Counted from the first letter of the stretch, positions 34,848 through 43,755 are shown. The stretch: 64,000 bases of DNA from JAPOUP01 sp965221405 (GCA_965221405.1 CBDCSE010000002.1:806001-870000); one strand, 5' to 3'. Numbers and translations: made by a program. Notes: generated by a model not told the origin, from the sequence alone.

Positions 34848-36629
34848 ATGAGAGAGAATCGACAGCTCAGGAGCCGACTCTGGTTCGACGATCCCAATAA
34901 TGCCGAAATGACAGCGATTTATCTGGAGCGTTACCTGAATTACGGCCTGACGCGCGAGGAGCTTCAGTCCGGCAGACCGATCATCGGAATCGCCCAGACA
35001 GGAAGTGACCTGGCCCCGTGCAACCGGCACCATATGGAGCTCGCGAGGCGTGTGCGCGACGGGGTCGCCACCGCTGGCGGCACGGTTATCGAGATACCTG
35101 TCCATCCCATCCAAGAGACCGGCAAACGTCCAACGGCGATGCTGGACCGTAACCTCGCGTATCTGAGCCTTGTCGAAACGCTGTTCGGCTATCCGATAGA
35201 CGGTGTCGTGCTAAACATCGGATGCGACAAGACCACACCCGCACTTCTTATGGCCGCGGCTACCGTAGGGATCCCCGCGATCGCGCACTCGGTCGGCCCG
35301 ATGCTCAATGGCTGGTTCCGAGGAAAACGTACCGGATCGGGAACCATCGTGTGGAAGGCGCGGGAACTGCACGCCGCCGGCGAGATTGACGACGAAGGGG
35401 TGCTGGATCTGGTTGCGTCCTCTGCCCCATCCACGGGCTTCTGCAACACTATGGGGACGGCAACCACAATGAACTCGCTCGCGGAAGCAATCGGCATGCA
35501 GCTTCCGGGAGCGGCCGCAATTCCCGCTCCTTACAGGGAACGCGGCCAAATGGCATACCGAACCGGCATTCGGATTGTGGAAGCCGTCCGCGATGGCCTC
35601 ACTCCGTCCCGGATCATGACCCGTCAGGCTTTCGAGAACGCCATCGTGGTGAATTCGGCTATCGGTGGCTCCACCAACGCGCCTATCCATCTCAACGCGG
35701 TCGCGCGACACCTTGGTGTTCCGCTTAACAACGATGACTGGCAGAACATCGGTTACGGAGTGCCTTTGCTTGTCAACTTACAGCCGGCCGGAGAGTTTCT
35801 TGGAGAAGACTATCACCGCGCGGGAGGAGTGCCTGCAGTGATCGGAGAGCTTCTTCGCTCCGGACTTCTACCACACCCAGATGCCCTCACGGTGAACGGC
35901 AGGACAGTGGCGGAGAACTGCGGGCACGCCAGCAGCGGGAATCATGATGTCATCAAACCAGCCGACAGTCCCATTCTGGACAACGCCGGATTCCTGCATC
36001 TCAGGGGCAACCTGTTCGACAGCGCAATCATGAAGACAAGCGTCATCAGCGCTGAATTCCGCCGACGCTATCTTGAGAATCCCGACGACCCTATGGCTTT
36101 CGAAGGCCACGCTGTCGTCTTTGACGGCCCTGAGCGCTTCCATGCGGTCATTGACGACGAAACCCTCGGAGTGGACGAGAACTCGATTCTCGTGATGCGC
36201 GGAGCCGGACCGATCGGCTATCCAGGTGGTGCCGAGGTGGTCAACATGCGCCCACCCGCCCATCTGCTGAAACGGGGCATCCATTCGCTACCGTGTATCG
36301 GTGACGGCCGACAGTCAGGTACTTCGGGATCGCCCTCAATACTCAACGCCTCGCCGGAGGCCGCCGCCAATGGTGGTCTCGCCCTCGTCAGAACGGGCGA
36401 TAGGCTGAGGATTGACCTCAGGAAATGCACGGCGGACATTCTGGTCAGTGACGATGAACTCAAACGGCGTCGGGGTGAGAATGCCATGCCCGCCATTCCG
36501 GAAAGCCAGACCCCGTGGCAGGAAATCTTCCGCAGCCTCGTCCGGCCATTCAGCGACGGCATGACCCTCACCGGTGCCGACGCATACCGGGACATCGCGA
36601 ACCGCTACAGGCCGCGCGATAACCATTAA
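34848..36629 (+). CDS. IlvD/Edd-family dehydratase (sugar-acid dehydratase)
   Basis: The 593-residue product belongs to the dihydroxyacid/6-phosphogluconate dehydratase family, with an Fe-S cluster in the active site. Cluster cysteines are visible in GCDKTTPALLMA near 125 and FCNTMGTATTMNSLAEA near 197. Other blocks are VNSAIGGSTNAPIHLNA near 268 and GPIGYPGGAEVVNMRPP near 448. The length matches the L-arabonate, D-xylonate and L-fuconate dehydratase branch rather than IlvD (about 560). It would form a 2-keto-3-deoxy acid, the substrate of the SDR upstream. It is 11 bases ahead of the FAH-family gene. This is the second sugar-acid dehydratase in the region, unrelated to the UxaA-type one. Confidence 0.88.
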   Translation: MRENRQLRSRLWFDDPNNAEMTAIYLERYLNYGLTREELQSGRPIIGIAQTGSDLAPCNRHHMELARRVRDGVATAGGTVIEIPVHPIQETGKRPTAMLDRNLAYLSLVETLFGYPIDGVVLNIGCDKTTPALLMAAATVGIPAIAHSVGPMLNGWFRGKRTGSGTIVWKARELHAAGEIDDEGVLDLVASSAPSTGFCNTMGTATTMNSLAEAIGMQLPGAAAIPAPYRERGQMAYRTGIRIVEAVRDGLTPSRIMTRQAFENAIVVNSAIGGSTNAPIHLNAVARHLGVPLNNDDWQNIGYGVPLLVNLQPAGEFLGEDYHRAGGVPAVIGELLRSGLLPHPDALTVNGRTVAENCGHASSGNHDVIKPADSPILDNAGFLHLRGNLFDSAIMKTSVISAEFRRRYLENPDDPMAFEGHAVVFDGPERFHAVIDDETLGVDENSILVMRGAGPIGYPGGAEVVNMRPPAHLLKRGIHSLPCIGDGRQSGTSGSPSILNASPEAAANGGLALVRTGDRLRIDLRKCTADILVSDDELKRRRGENAMPAIPESQTPWQEIFRSLVRPFSDGMTLTGADAYRDIANRYRPRDNH

Positions 36630-36640
36630 GGAGAACGTGA

Positions 36641-37486
36641 ATGAAACTCGTCCGCTATGGAGAGCCGGGTCGGGAAGCCCCGGGCCTTATTGACGGGAGT
36701 GGTCGGATCCGCGATCTCGGCGACCATGTCGCCGATATATCCGGCACGGTCCTTGCCGACGCGAGCCTTGAACGGTTACGCAGTATCGACGTATCCTCGC
36801 TGAGGACCGTCCCGGGCAGTCCCCGCATTGGCCCCTGTGTCGCGGACATCGGGAAATTCATGTGCATCGGGCTCAATTATTCCGATCACGCCGCCGAGAC
36901 CGGAGCGACGCCGCCGGATCATCCGATCCTGTTCATGAAAGCCAATTCCGCAATCTCCGGTCCTAACGACGCCGTCGTCATGCCGCGCGGCTCGACACAT
37001 ACCGATTGGGAGGTGGAGCTTGGCGTTATCATTGGCACAACCGCGAAATACATACCCGAGTCAGCCGCGTTGAACCATGTCGCGGGCTACTGCGTCTGCA
37101 ATGACGTAAGCGAACGTCATTTCCAGTCGCGGATTTCGGGGCAATGGACCAAAGGTAAATCGTGTGACACGTTCGGCCCGACCGGTCCCTGGCTGGTAAC
37201 CCGCGATGAAGTCCCCGATCCACAGAACCTCGACATGTGGCTCGACGTGAACGGAAAGCGCATGCAGACGGGAAACACCAGGACGATGATATTCAGCGTC
37301 GCGCAGATAGTCTCGCATCTGTCGCAGCTGATGACACTGCACCCCGGTGACGTGATCTCCACCGGCACGCCTCCAGGTGTCGCGCTCGGGATGGCCAATC
37401 CGACCTATCTCAAGGCCGGCGACCGCATGGATGTCTGGATCGATGGCCTCGGGCAGCAGACCCAGATCGTACGCGAGGATCCGTGA
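36641..37486 (+). CDS. Fumarylacetoacetate-hydrolase-family protein (diketo-acid hydrolase)
   Basis: A 281-residue FAH-fold protein with a short N-terminal domain and the metal-binding core. The marks are IGLNYSDHAAETG near 78, FMKANSAISGPND near 98, the acidic metal ligands in DWEVELGVIIG near 122-132, the CNDVSERHFQ block near 152, and TGTPPGVALG near 246. In non-phosphorylative sugar pathways such enzymes hydrolyse 2,4-diketo-3-deoxy acids to pyruvate and a hydroxyacid. The ribosome site AAGGAG precedes ATG. Its TGA overlaps the GTG start of the reductase. Confidence 0.88.
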   Translation: MKLVRYGEPGREAPGLIDGSGRIRDLGDHVADISGTVLADASLERLRSIDVSSLRTVPGSPRIGPCVADIGKFMCIGLNYSDHAAETGATPPDHPILFMKANSAISGPNDAVVMPRGSTHTDWEVELGVIIGTTAKYIPESAALNHVAGYCVCNDVSERHFQSRISGQWTKGKSCDTFGPTGPWLVTRDEVPDPQNLDMWLDVNGKRMQTGNTRTMIFSVAQIVSHLSQLMTLHPGDVISTGTPPGVALGMANPTYLKAGDRMDVWIDGLGQQTQIVREDP

Positions 37487-38433
37487 GCGATCCCCGGCTT
37501 CTAATGATAGGCCCGGCGACGGAACGGATGCTACGCCGACTCTCAGAAGTGTTCGAAATCCACCGTATGACTGACAGCCGTGGAACTTTCGCCATCGCGG
37601 ATGCGGCCATGATCGAGTACATCTACGTGAACGGCCATGGCGGTGTTCCCGGGGATCTGATCGCGTCCTTGCCGAGGCTCCGCCTGATCTCGAATTACGG
37701 CGTAGGGTATGACACGGTGAATGTCGAAACCGCTGTCAGGCGTGGCATCATCGTGACCCATACACCTGACGTCCTGAATGACGATGTGGCCAATACAGCG
37801 ATCCTGTTGATGCTGGCCACCTCGAGGAATTTCCTCTCCGACAGCGACCATATCCGAGCGGGCCGGTGGCCGACCGGGGGCGATGCCCCGCTCTCAAGTG
37901 CCGTGCGCGGCAAGACGGTCGGCATCCTCGGGCTCGGGCGCATTGGTCTGGCCGTAGCGCGGAAACTGTCGGTATTCGGGGTTGAAACCGTCTATCACAA
38001 CCGGAATCGGCGCAACGTCCCGTACAGATATTACGGCGACCTCGTGGAGATGGCACGTGACTGCGATATCCTGATCTGCGTCACGCCCGGAGGCGATGCC
38101 ACGCGCGGAATTGTCGGGCGGGATGTAATCGACGCCCTAGGAACGGACGGAATCCTGATAAATGTGGGCCGCGGGTCGATCGTGGACGAACCTGAACTGA
38201 TCTCGGCACTACGGCAGGGCCGACTTGGAAAGGCAGGACTTGACGTGTTCGCGAACGAACCGGAGGTTCCACCGGAACTACTGGCTCTCGAGAACGCCAC
38301 ATTGTTGCCGCATGTCGCCAGCGCCACGGTGGAGACCAGGGACGCCATGGGAGATCTCGCCGTAGACAACCTTATTGAGTTCCACGCGACCGGCAAGGCC
38401 GTGACACCGGTGCCGGAATGCAGCGCCATGTAG
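37483..38433 (+). CDS. D-isomer-specific 2-hydroxyacid dehydrogenase
   Basis: A 316-residue NAD(P)-dependent reductase of the glyoxylate/hydroxypyruvate type. It has GILGLGRIGLAVARKL near 148 for the Rossmann motif, catalytic arginine in VGRGSIVDE near 228, glutamate in NEPEVPPEL near 258, and histidine in LLPHVASAT near 277. The GTG start overlaps the preceding stop by four bases (GTGA), so it is coupled to the FAH-family gene. It may recycle pyruvate, glycolaldehyde-derived glyoxylate or hydroxypyruvate released by the hydrolase step. Confidence 0.88.
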   Translation: MSDPRLLMIGPATERMLRRLSEVFEIHRMTDSRGTFAIADAAMIEYIYVNGHGGVPGDLIASLPRLRLISNYGVGYDTVNVETAVRRGIIVTHTPDVLNDDVANTAILLMLATSRNFLSDSDHIRAGRWPTGGDAPLSSAVRGKTVGILGLGRIGLAVARKLSVFGVETVYHNRNRRNVPYRYYGDLVEMARDCDILICVTPGGDATRGIVGRDVIDALGTDGILINVGRGSIVDEPELISALRQGRLGKAGLDVFANEPEVPPELLALENATLLPHVASATVETRDAMGDLAVDNLIEFHATGKAVTPVPECSAM

Positions 38434-39087
38434 GAGTTATGGACACATTCCATTTGCGATTCCACGATTCCACTGACATGGGCTACCGCCGGTGAACCGG
38501 AGTGTCCGGTACCTCGACCATCGGTGACGGGACGCGAGGACCGATCGGGCGATCTACCGGAATCCAGGCTCTCACCCGGTGACCCGGGCGCGGGCGTTTC
38601 CGCTCATTCCCGAAGGTGAGTCACGGCAAAACAGGTCGGCTCGTCCGTTGGACGGGCCCATATATTCCGGATGGATGGAACACGTTCGCCGAACCCGACC
38701 TGCGGCCGCGAGGAAACGTCGCGGCGCCCGGATCCCACCGTACGCACTGACTTGGCGAAGGGGCTCTTCAAGGAGGCTTTCCGAGGCATGTCGGTATCCT
38801 TTCACACGTTCTTATATGCATGCCGTAGATGTAGGCGTGGACACCCGCTTCGCAACGGATTCTGGAAGGAATTTCAGGGGTTTTCCGTGTTCTACGTCCG
38901 GATATGCCGGAGGTTCTGGGGTTTGTGCAGTTTCCCAGAAATCAGGGCTGGATAGGGAGATCAAATTGTAGTACGGGGCGTGTGTGCGGAGGAAAATGGG
39001 GTTTTTTGTGTATCAGTGATACGGCAGCAAGTCGCCGAAGGACCGCTGGCAAGGAGGGAGTCTGATTGCTCCGCTGTCAAGAAGAAT
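38434..39087. other. Intergenic region, no gene supported
   Basis: Several overlapping frames of 60-130 codons are open on both strands, but none shows a recognisable motif or a good ribosome site. A minus-strand frame at 38604-38789 (MPRKASLKSPFAKSV) is the most protein-like and could be a decayed fragment. There is no clear terminator behind the reductase gene. Confidence 0.4.
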
Positions 39088-39303
39088 ATGGGTATTCCTG
39101 ATATGATTCAATGGCTCATTGAAAACGCGCCTCATCTGGTTCCAGCGGCGATCGTTGTCGCTATCGCGACATGTTCATTTGTCGTGGTGCTTATGAGCGT
39201 GCTTGTCGGCGTCTTGAATCTATTCGGATTTCGAACGATCAAAAGGCACGCTGGCTCCGTCGCAAGGGAAATTGCAGGGAATGCCGTAGAGCGGGGAGTT
39301 TGA
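39088..39303 (+). CDS. Small single-pass membrane protein next to a metallopeptidase (copy 1)
   Basis: The 71-residue product has one strong hydrophobic segment (LVPAAIVVAIATCSFVVVLM) followed by GFRTIKRHAGSVAREIAGNAV, an amphipathic basic helix. After the stop the next frame continues with EFEKLVRREVANLSTKAFVSQL for about 30 codons, up to the start of the metallopeptidase gene. The original protein was probably about 100 residues and is now frameshifted near 39297. A similar membrane protein with an alanine-rich helix sits beside the metallopeptidase at 42054-42551. The function is unknown. Confidence 0.55.
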   Translation: MGIPDMIQWLIENAPHLVPAAIVVAIATCSFVVVLMSVLVGVLNLFGFRTIKRHAGSVAREIAGNAVERGV

Positions 39304-39392
39304 AAAACTGGTCCGTCGTGAAGTGGCCAATCTCTCCACAAAAGCGTTTGTTTCTCAATTACACGAAAACCTGATGAAAAACGGAGGGGAAA

Positions 39393-39767
39393 ATGGCTGA
39401 TATCCGGATGAGAGTCGATCTTCCCGAAGAATGCCGCGTTCTTTACGCTCAGTGTGTCAGCGATGAAGGCTATGTTGACGTCAACGAATTCATCAAGAAA
39501 CTTCCTGAAATAGAGTTCTCGCAAATAGACCTTGAACCCAGAATTTCCGGAATTCTGGCGAAAGCTGGGGAAAACAGTTTCAAGATCGCTGTCAACAGGA
39601 ATGAAGCCACGGAAAAGCAGCGATTCACGGCCGCTCATGAACTCGGACACTATTTCCTGCACAGAGATCTCCTCAAGTCGGGCGGGGAGATAAAGGACAG
39701 GTATATCCTAAAGGCGGAAGGCGTGAGTACCATCGCCATGGCAAACCGACTTCGCATTCCAACCTGA
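39393..39767 (+). pseudogene. ImmA/IrrE-family metallopeptidase, internally deleted (copy 1)
   Basis: The 124-residue product carries the zinc motif in RFTAAHELGHYFLHRD near 72-87. After IKDRYILKAEG the sequence jumps to VSTIAMANRLRIPT, which corresponds to the extreme C-terminus of the family. The block with the third zinc ligand (E-x-x-AN-x-FA-x-x-LLMP, present in copy 2) is gone. ATG at 39393 has GGAGG upstream. Without the third ligand, peptidase activity is unlikely. It follows the membrane protein gene in the same order as in copy 2. Confidence 0.7.
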
Positions 39768-40110
39768 TCTGCCTGCTCCAGTATAGCGCAAGGTTCCTGG
39801 GCTGAAAGAAAACGTGAACCGGGCGGGGAAATCCCCGCTCGGTACGCCGGTCTCTATGGAATCAACATCATTTTGTTCCCTGTTTTATCATGCCCCGGCG
39901 CGGTTCGTCTCCACAGGCACCACTGGCTCGCTCCACTACAGTGCGAAACAGCCTTGCGATCAACCCGCGGATGATCGATGAACCGAGGACCGAACAAGAC
40001 GGTTTACGACTTGAAACTTTTCCCACGCATCTATCAAGTGACTCCGCTCCTGAAGTCGTCGGTGCTGCCGAACGGCCCGGGTCGCGCACGTTCAGATAAG
40101 GAAGGCCAAG
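39768..40110. other. Intergenic region with a GC hairpin
   Basis: No gene is supported. A hairpin with 6-bp core arms (GCGGGG, AAAT loop, CCCCGC) at about 39820-39840 may end transcription of the metallopeptidase fragment, though no T-run follows. The aldehyde dehydrogenase ATG at 40111 is preceded by AAGGAAGG. Confidence 0.4.
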
Positions 40111-41589
40111 ATGCTTGACACCCCGACCGACCTGTCAACCCGTCTAAAAGACCCATCGCTTCTGGAGACCAGGGCGTATCTTGCCGGCGAATGGACTGAC
40201 GGCGATACTTCCGCCAAATTCGACGTGGTCAATCCCGCGCGGGGGGACATCATCGCGCGGGTGGCCGATCTCGGCCGCGCGGAGACCGCCCGCGCCATCT
40301 CAGCCGCCGCCCTGGCGATGCATGGGTGGGCCGGACGTACCGCGAAGGAGCGCTCAAACATACTGAGGGACTGGTTTGACCTCATGGTCGCGAACGCGGA
40401 CGACCTCGCCACAATACTGACCGCGGAGCAGGGCAAACCGCTGGCGGAGGCCAGGGGCGAAGTGATCTACGGCTCGGGCTTCATTGAATGGTTCGCCGAG
40501 GAAGCCAAGCGGGTTTACGGCGAGACGGTTCCGGGCCACCTGCCGGGCAAACGGATAACAGTCCTGCGACAGCCAATCGGTGTCTGCGCGGCTATCACAC
40601 CGTGGAACTTTCCCAATGCGATGATAACGCGCAAGGTGGGACCGGCCCTGGCCGCCGGCTGCCCGATTATCGTCCGTCCGCCTACACTCACTCCGCTGTC
40701 AGCCCTGGCGCTCGGTGTGCTCGCCGACCGCGCAGGTATGCCTGAAGGCGTGCTTTCAATTATCCCGTCAACCGATTCGTCGGGCATCGGGAAGGAGTTC
40801 TGCGAGAATCCCGCGGTACGGAAACTGAGTTTCACCGGTTCCACTGAAGTGGGGCGAATCCTGCTGCGCCAAGCCGCAGACCAGGTGATGAAATGCTCGA
40901 TGGAACTGGGCGGAAACGCGCCTTTCATCGTGTTTGACGATGCGGATCTTGACGCGGCGGTCGGGGGTGCGGTCGCCTGCAAGTTCCGCAATAACGGCCA
41001 GACCTGCGTGTCCGCCAACCGCATCTACGTGCAGGCGGGAATATACGACTCCTTCGCCGAACGGCTCTGCGAGGCCATCAGTAAGATGAAAGTGGGCGAC
41101 GGTCTGGATGGGGACACTGCACTGGGACCGCTGATCGACGCGGCGGCGGTGACCAGGGTCCGGACCCACATCTCCGACGCGACATCCAAAGGTGCGGCGG
41201 TCGCGCTTGGCGGCGATACGCATGATCTGGGCGGCCTCTTCTTCCGGCCCACGGTGCTCACCGACGCCGCACAGGGAATGGCGATCGCGCGGGAGGAGAC
41301 GTTCGGCCCTCTGGCGCCGCTCATTCGATTCGGGACGGAAGACGAAGCCATCGCCATGGCGAATGACACGATCTACGGCCTTGCCGCCTATTTCTACGCG
41401 AGGGACATCGGCCGGATCACCCGGGTTCAGGAGGCGCTGGAATACGGTATCATCGGGGTCAATACCGGAATCATCTCGACGGAGGTCGCGCCATTTGGAG
41501 GCGTGAAACAGTCCGGGCTTGGTCGCGAGGGCTCGCGCCATGGCATCGATGACTATCTTGAGATGAAATACGTCTGCCTGAGCACATGA
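40111..41589 (+). CDS. NAD(P)-dependent aldehyde dehydrogenase (succinate-semialdehyde dehydrogenase type)
   Basis: The 492-residue protein follows the GabD pattern: ITPWNFPNAMITRKVGPALAAG near 167-188, FTGSTEVGR near 243, MELGGNAPF near 267 with the catalytic glutamate, and NNGQTCVSANR near 296-306 with the catalytic cysteine. The strand after the cofactor pocket reads IIVRPPTLTPLS where the family has VVKPAxxTP, so the lysine that normally contacts the adenosine ribose/phosphate is arginine. It could finish a sugar-acid pathway that yields a semialdehyde such as 2-ketoglutarate semialdehyde. It stands apart from the other pathway genes, after the metallopeptidase module. Confidence 0.88.
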   Translation: MLDTPTDLSTRLKDPSLLETRAYLAGEWTDGDTSAKFDVVNPARGDIIARVADLGRAETARAISAAALAMHGWAGRTAKERSNILRDWFDLMVANADDLATILTAEQGKPLAEARGEVIYGSGFIEWFAEEAKRVYGETVPGHLPGKRITVLRQPIGVCAAITPWNFPNAMITRKVGPALAAGCPIIVRPPTLTPLSALALGVLADRAGMPEGVLSIIPSTDSSGIGKEFCENPAVRKLSFTGSTEVGRILLRQAADQVMKCSMELGGNAPFIVFDDADLDAAVGGAVACKFRNNGQTCVSANRIYVQAGIYDSFAERLCEAISKMKVGDGLDGDTALGPLIDAAAVTRVRTHISDATSKGAAVALGGDTHDLGGLFFRPTVLTDAAQGMAIAREETFGPLAPLIRFGTEDEAIAMANDTIYGLAAYFYARDIGRITRVQEALEYGIIGVNTGIISTEVAPFGGVKQSGLGREGSRHGIDDYLEMKYVCLST

Positions 41590-42053
41590 AGGCGGCGGGT
41601 TCGGACCCTACCACCGATAACACTCAAATCATCGGATCGTCAGGCCAGGATTCGAACATCAATCTGCCAGGCGCAAGCTGGCTGATTTGCCAAGGTTCAT
41701 AACATCCGTCGTTCTGTTTCCTTAGACGGCACCGCGTTCCGTCCCATTCAGGATAAGCCGGAAACACATTCCCGCCGCCGTTGACCCGTATGGCGGCATG
41801 AGAATTCAAATACACTTGCAGTGGATGCTCCGTCTTTGGTTCTGGCCTGACCCCAAATCTTGCGGAGCATCCCTCGTCGTTTTCATCAACCGCGAAGCTG
41901 CGGTCATGCCGGAGGTGCGCGGGAAGGTCGTTAAACTATTCCCCGGCGCGATGGACAATGTCACGCAACACCTCAAGGGTCAGTTCAAGATTGCAGTCAG
42001 CACGACCGCGAACCCAGCTTGGAAGCAGTCGGTGGCTCAGAATTATTTTGTTT
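41590..42053. other. Intergenic region with a 10-bp inverted repeat
   Basis: Inverted copies of GGATGCTCCG lie at 41823-41832 and 41863-41872. A plus-strand frame (41798-42124) overlaps them and the metallopeptidase end, and a minus-strand frame (41624-41815) ends GRLMFESWPDDPMI. Both look like fragments and neither is recognised. The stretch may be a decayed gene or small mobile element. Confidence 0.35.
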
Positions 42054-42551
42054 CTAAACAGTTATTTCTAGTGGAATCCCCATGCGTATTGACATTGAAT
42101 TTTCGGAGACCTGAAAAAGTTTAGCTATTTCCGAGACGTTGTTGCTGAGTTCCTTTCGGTGAAACTCAACCAATTCCCTAGGCATGAGAAGATTTGCCGC
42201 AAACCTGTTGGCTTCGGTTTCCTCTTTAGGGCCAACCGCAGTGTTATGGTACTTTCCGCCCCTCGAACTTCTATAAAGTCTGTCGTCATCCAGACCATCG
42301 CCAATCAAATGCCTGTGCAGCATATAATGGCCTAGCTCATGTGCAAGCGTGAAGCGTCTGCGCGTGTGTGGATCCTTTGCATTGATGGTTATAGCGAAGC
42401 CTGAACCTTCCCGTTCAATCATACCTGAAATCTCATCTTCAAGATATGCTTCCTTGAAAGAAATACCCATCGCTTCCGGGATTACATGAACTGGCACGGG
42501 GGCCGATCCGCGAACTGTCATCAGGAATTTTAATTCATCCGCCAGGTTCAT
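42054..42551 (-). CDS. ImmA/IrrE-family metallopeptidase (copy 2)
   Basis: The 165-residue protein has the complete zinc site: RFTLAHELGHYMLHR near 66-80 and EETEANRFAANLLMP near 111-125, with the glutamate as third ligand. The N-terminal part (VPVHVIPEAMGISFKEAYL) is the usual substrate-binding lobe. Family members cleave repressors or regulators, for example ImmA cutting ImmR and IrrE cutting DdrO. It overlaps the membrane-protein gene upstream by four bases (ATGA), so the two are made together. No HTH repressor gene of the ImmR type is adjacent. A membrane-linked protease module is therefore the visible unit. Confidence 0.85.
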   Translation of the reverse strand: MNLADELKFLMTVRGSAPVPVHVIPEAMGISFKEAYLEDEISGMIEREGSGFAITINAKDPHTRRRFTLAHELGHYMLHRHLIGDGLDDDRLYRSSRGGKYHNTAVGPKEETEANRFAANLLMPRELVEFHRKELSNNVSEIAKLFQVSENSMSIRMGIPLEITV

Positions 42552-42808
42552 CGATCCATCTCCCTTCTTTCCTGAACTTCGGCAAGACTATCCGCCTCTT
42601 CGTCCGTATCACCGTCAACAATAATCATGGTCTGATACGCGCGGATTATGTTCGGAAGTTCTTTCTGCATATGTTCGTTGGCGACCCGTTCCGCTATTTC
42701 CTTTGCGATCTTACTGGCTTCATTCCTTGCCTCCTTCCCAGCAATCGCGCGAAAATTGAAAAAGGCGAACAGACCCCCAAGAACCAAGATAATCCCGATT
42801 CCGGCCAA
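42548..42808 (-). CDS. Small membrane protein coupled to metallopeptidase (copy 2)
   Basis: The 86-residue product has one N-terminal transmembrane segment (GIGIILVLGGLFAFFNF). A charged alanine-rich amphipathic helix follows (KEARNEASKIAKEIAERVANEHM), likely a coiled coil, and then an acidic tail (VDGDTDEEADSL). The layout equals copy 1 at 39088. Its stop overlaps the metallopeptidase ATG. It may anchor the protease or be its substrate; neither is proven. Confidence 0.7.
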   Translation of the reverse strand: MAGIGIILVLGGLFAFFNFRAIAGKEARNEASKIAKEIAERVANEHMQKELPNIIRAYQTMIIVDGDTDEEADSLAEVQERREMDR

Positions 42809-42905
42809 GAGAGATGAAATTAATCTAACCTCCCAAGTTGAGCGGCCGCTGCCGTGGTATCAACAAATGATTCAAGAGCGTCCATCTCTCAACACGCCTC
42901 CGCAT

Positions 42906-43373
42906 TCACGCACGGATATATTCGTCAATGAATTCGAAGGTTCTACCAATGGCGGTGGTTTGTATTAAGACTTTGCCCATTTTTGGATGAGATCCGACTG
43001 TGCCAGAATCCCAAGTTTCTGCGTACGACACTATACCTGTTGCTTGATCGATCATTACCTTTACAAAATTCCCTTCTACCGAAAACGCCTTAACTCCAAT
43101 ATTGACCCGAACATAGAAGTAAGGATTTGGAATATTTACGCTTCCGCCATATATGTCTTTCGCGTCCAAAATGAGACGAACGCCGTTCTCTATCTCTTCT
43201 TTGATAAGGCCGATCTTTCCGGCGTCTTCGCTTAAATCTTCGACAACTAAATCTACCGGCGCGCAATCGTTCCAAATTTGGAAACGGTCTATATCCGTCA
43301 CTTCCTCCGCGCCAACAGAAAGAGCGGCGAACAGGAATCCGGCCAATACGGGCCATAGAACGTTTCTGGGCAT
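42906..43373 (-). CDS. Secreted hypothetical protein
   Basis: A 155-residue protein beginning with a clear signal peptide (VLWPVLAGFLFAALSVGA, cleavage after AxA near residue 22). The mature part has one cysteine and a beta-rich look (GSVNIPNPYFYVRVNIG, AFSVEGNFVKVMI). It is not recognised. Its ATG lies one base after the stop of the small frameshifted gene at 43375, so it was once part of the same transcript. Confidence 0.6.
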   Translation of the reverse strand: MPRNVLWPVLAGFLFAALSVGAEEVTDIDRFQIWNDCAPVDLVVEDLSEDAGKIGLIKEEIENGVRLILDAKDIYGGSVNIPNPYFYVRVNIGVKAFSVEGNFVKVMIDQATGIVSYAETWDSGTVGSHPKMGKVLIQTTAIGRTFEFIDEYIRA

Positions 43374-43374
43374 G

Positions 43375-43637
43375 TCAGCCAGCTTCGGCCGGTTCCCCCC
43401 ACCGCGCCTCGGCGGTGGCTTTCGCGATCTCGCTCCGGCGTTCCGGCATCAGGCTGTCGATCCGCGCCCTACCTCCGGCCCGGCCCTGCCGCTCGTGGCG
43501 CGGCCGGGCCGGCACTTGGGCGGCATCTCAAGATTTTCCACGATCTCTCCGGTGACGATCTTCATGACATGGACCGCGTCGCCGATAATATCCGCCGACC
43601 GCTTCTGTCCCGTTGGCATTGTCCATTTCATCTCCAA
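43375..43637 (-). pseudogene. Small basic conserved protein, frameshifted
   Basis: The N-terminus (KRSADIIGDAVHVMKIVTGEI) and the C-terminus (LMPERRSEIAKATAEARWGE) are typical of a small protein common in Alphaproteobacteria: an N-terminal helix, a basic GR-rich linker and an ERRxEIAxxAAxARW end. The two halves are in different frames, with the shift in the GR-rich linker near 43450. A sequencing error in this GC run is possible. The function of the family is not known to me. Confidence 0.6.
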
Positions 43638-43755
43638 TATGGCACACTTTAATATACGATTTGTGCATGATTTGGTATCATTGGGACTGAATTCGATGCA
43701 ACACCTTTATTCGAACCGCGAAATTCAAACTAACTCACTACCGAATCCCGGGAAG

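Noticed and set aside
40005..40130. Short plus-strand frame (MNRGPNKTVYDLKLF) before the aldehyde dehydrogenase
   Set aside because: No clear ribosome site, it overlaps the dehydrogenase start, and no homologue is recognised.
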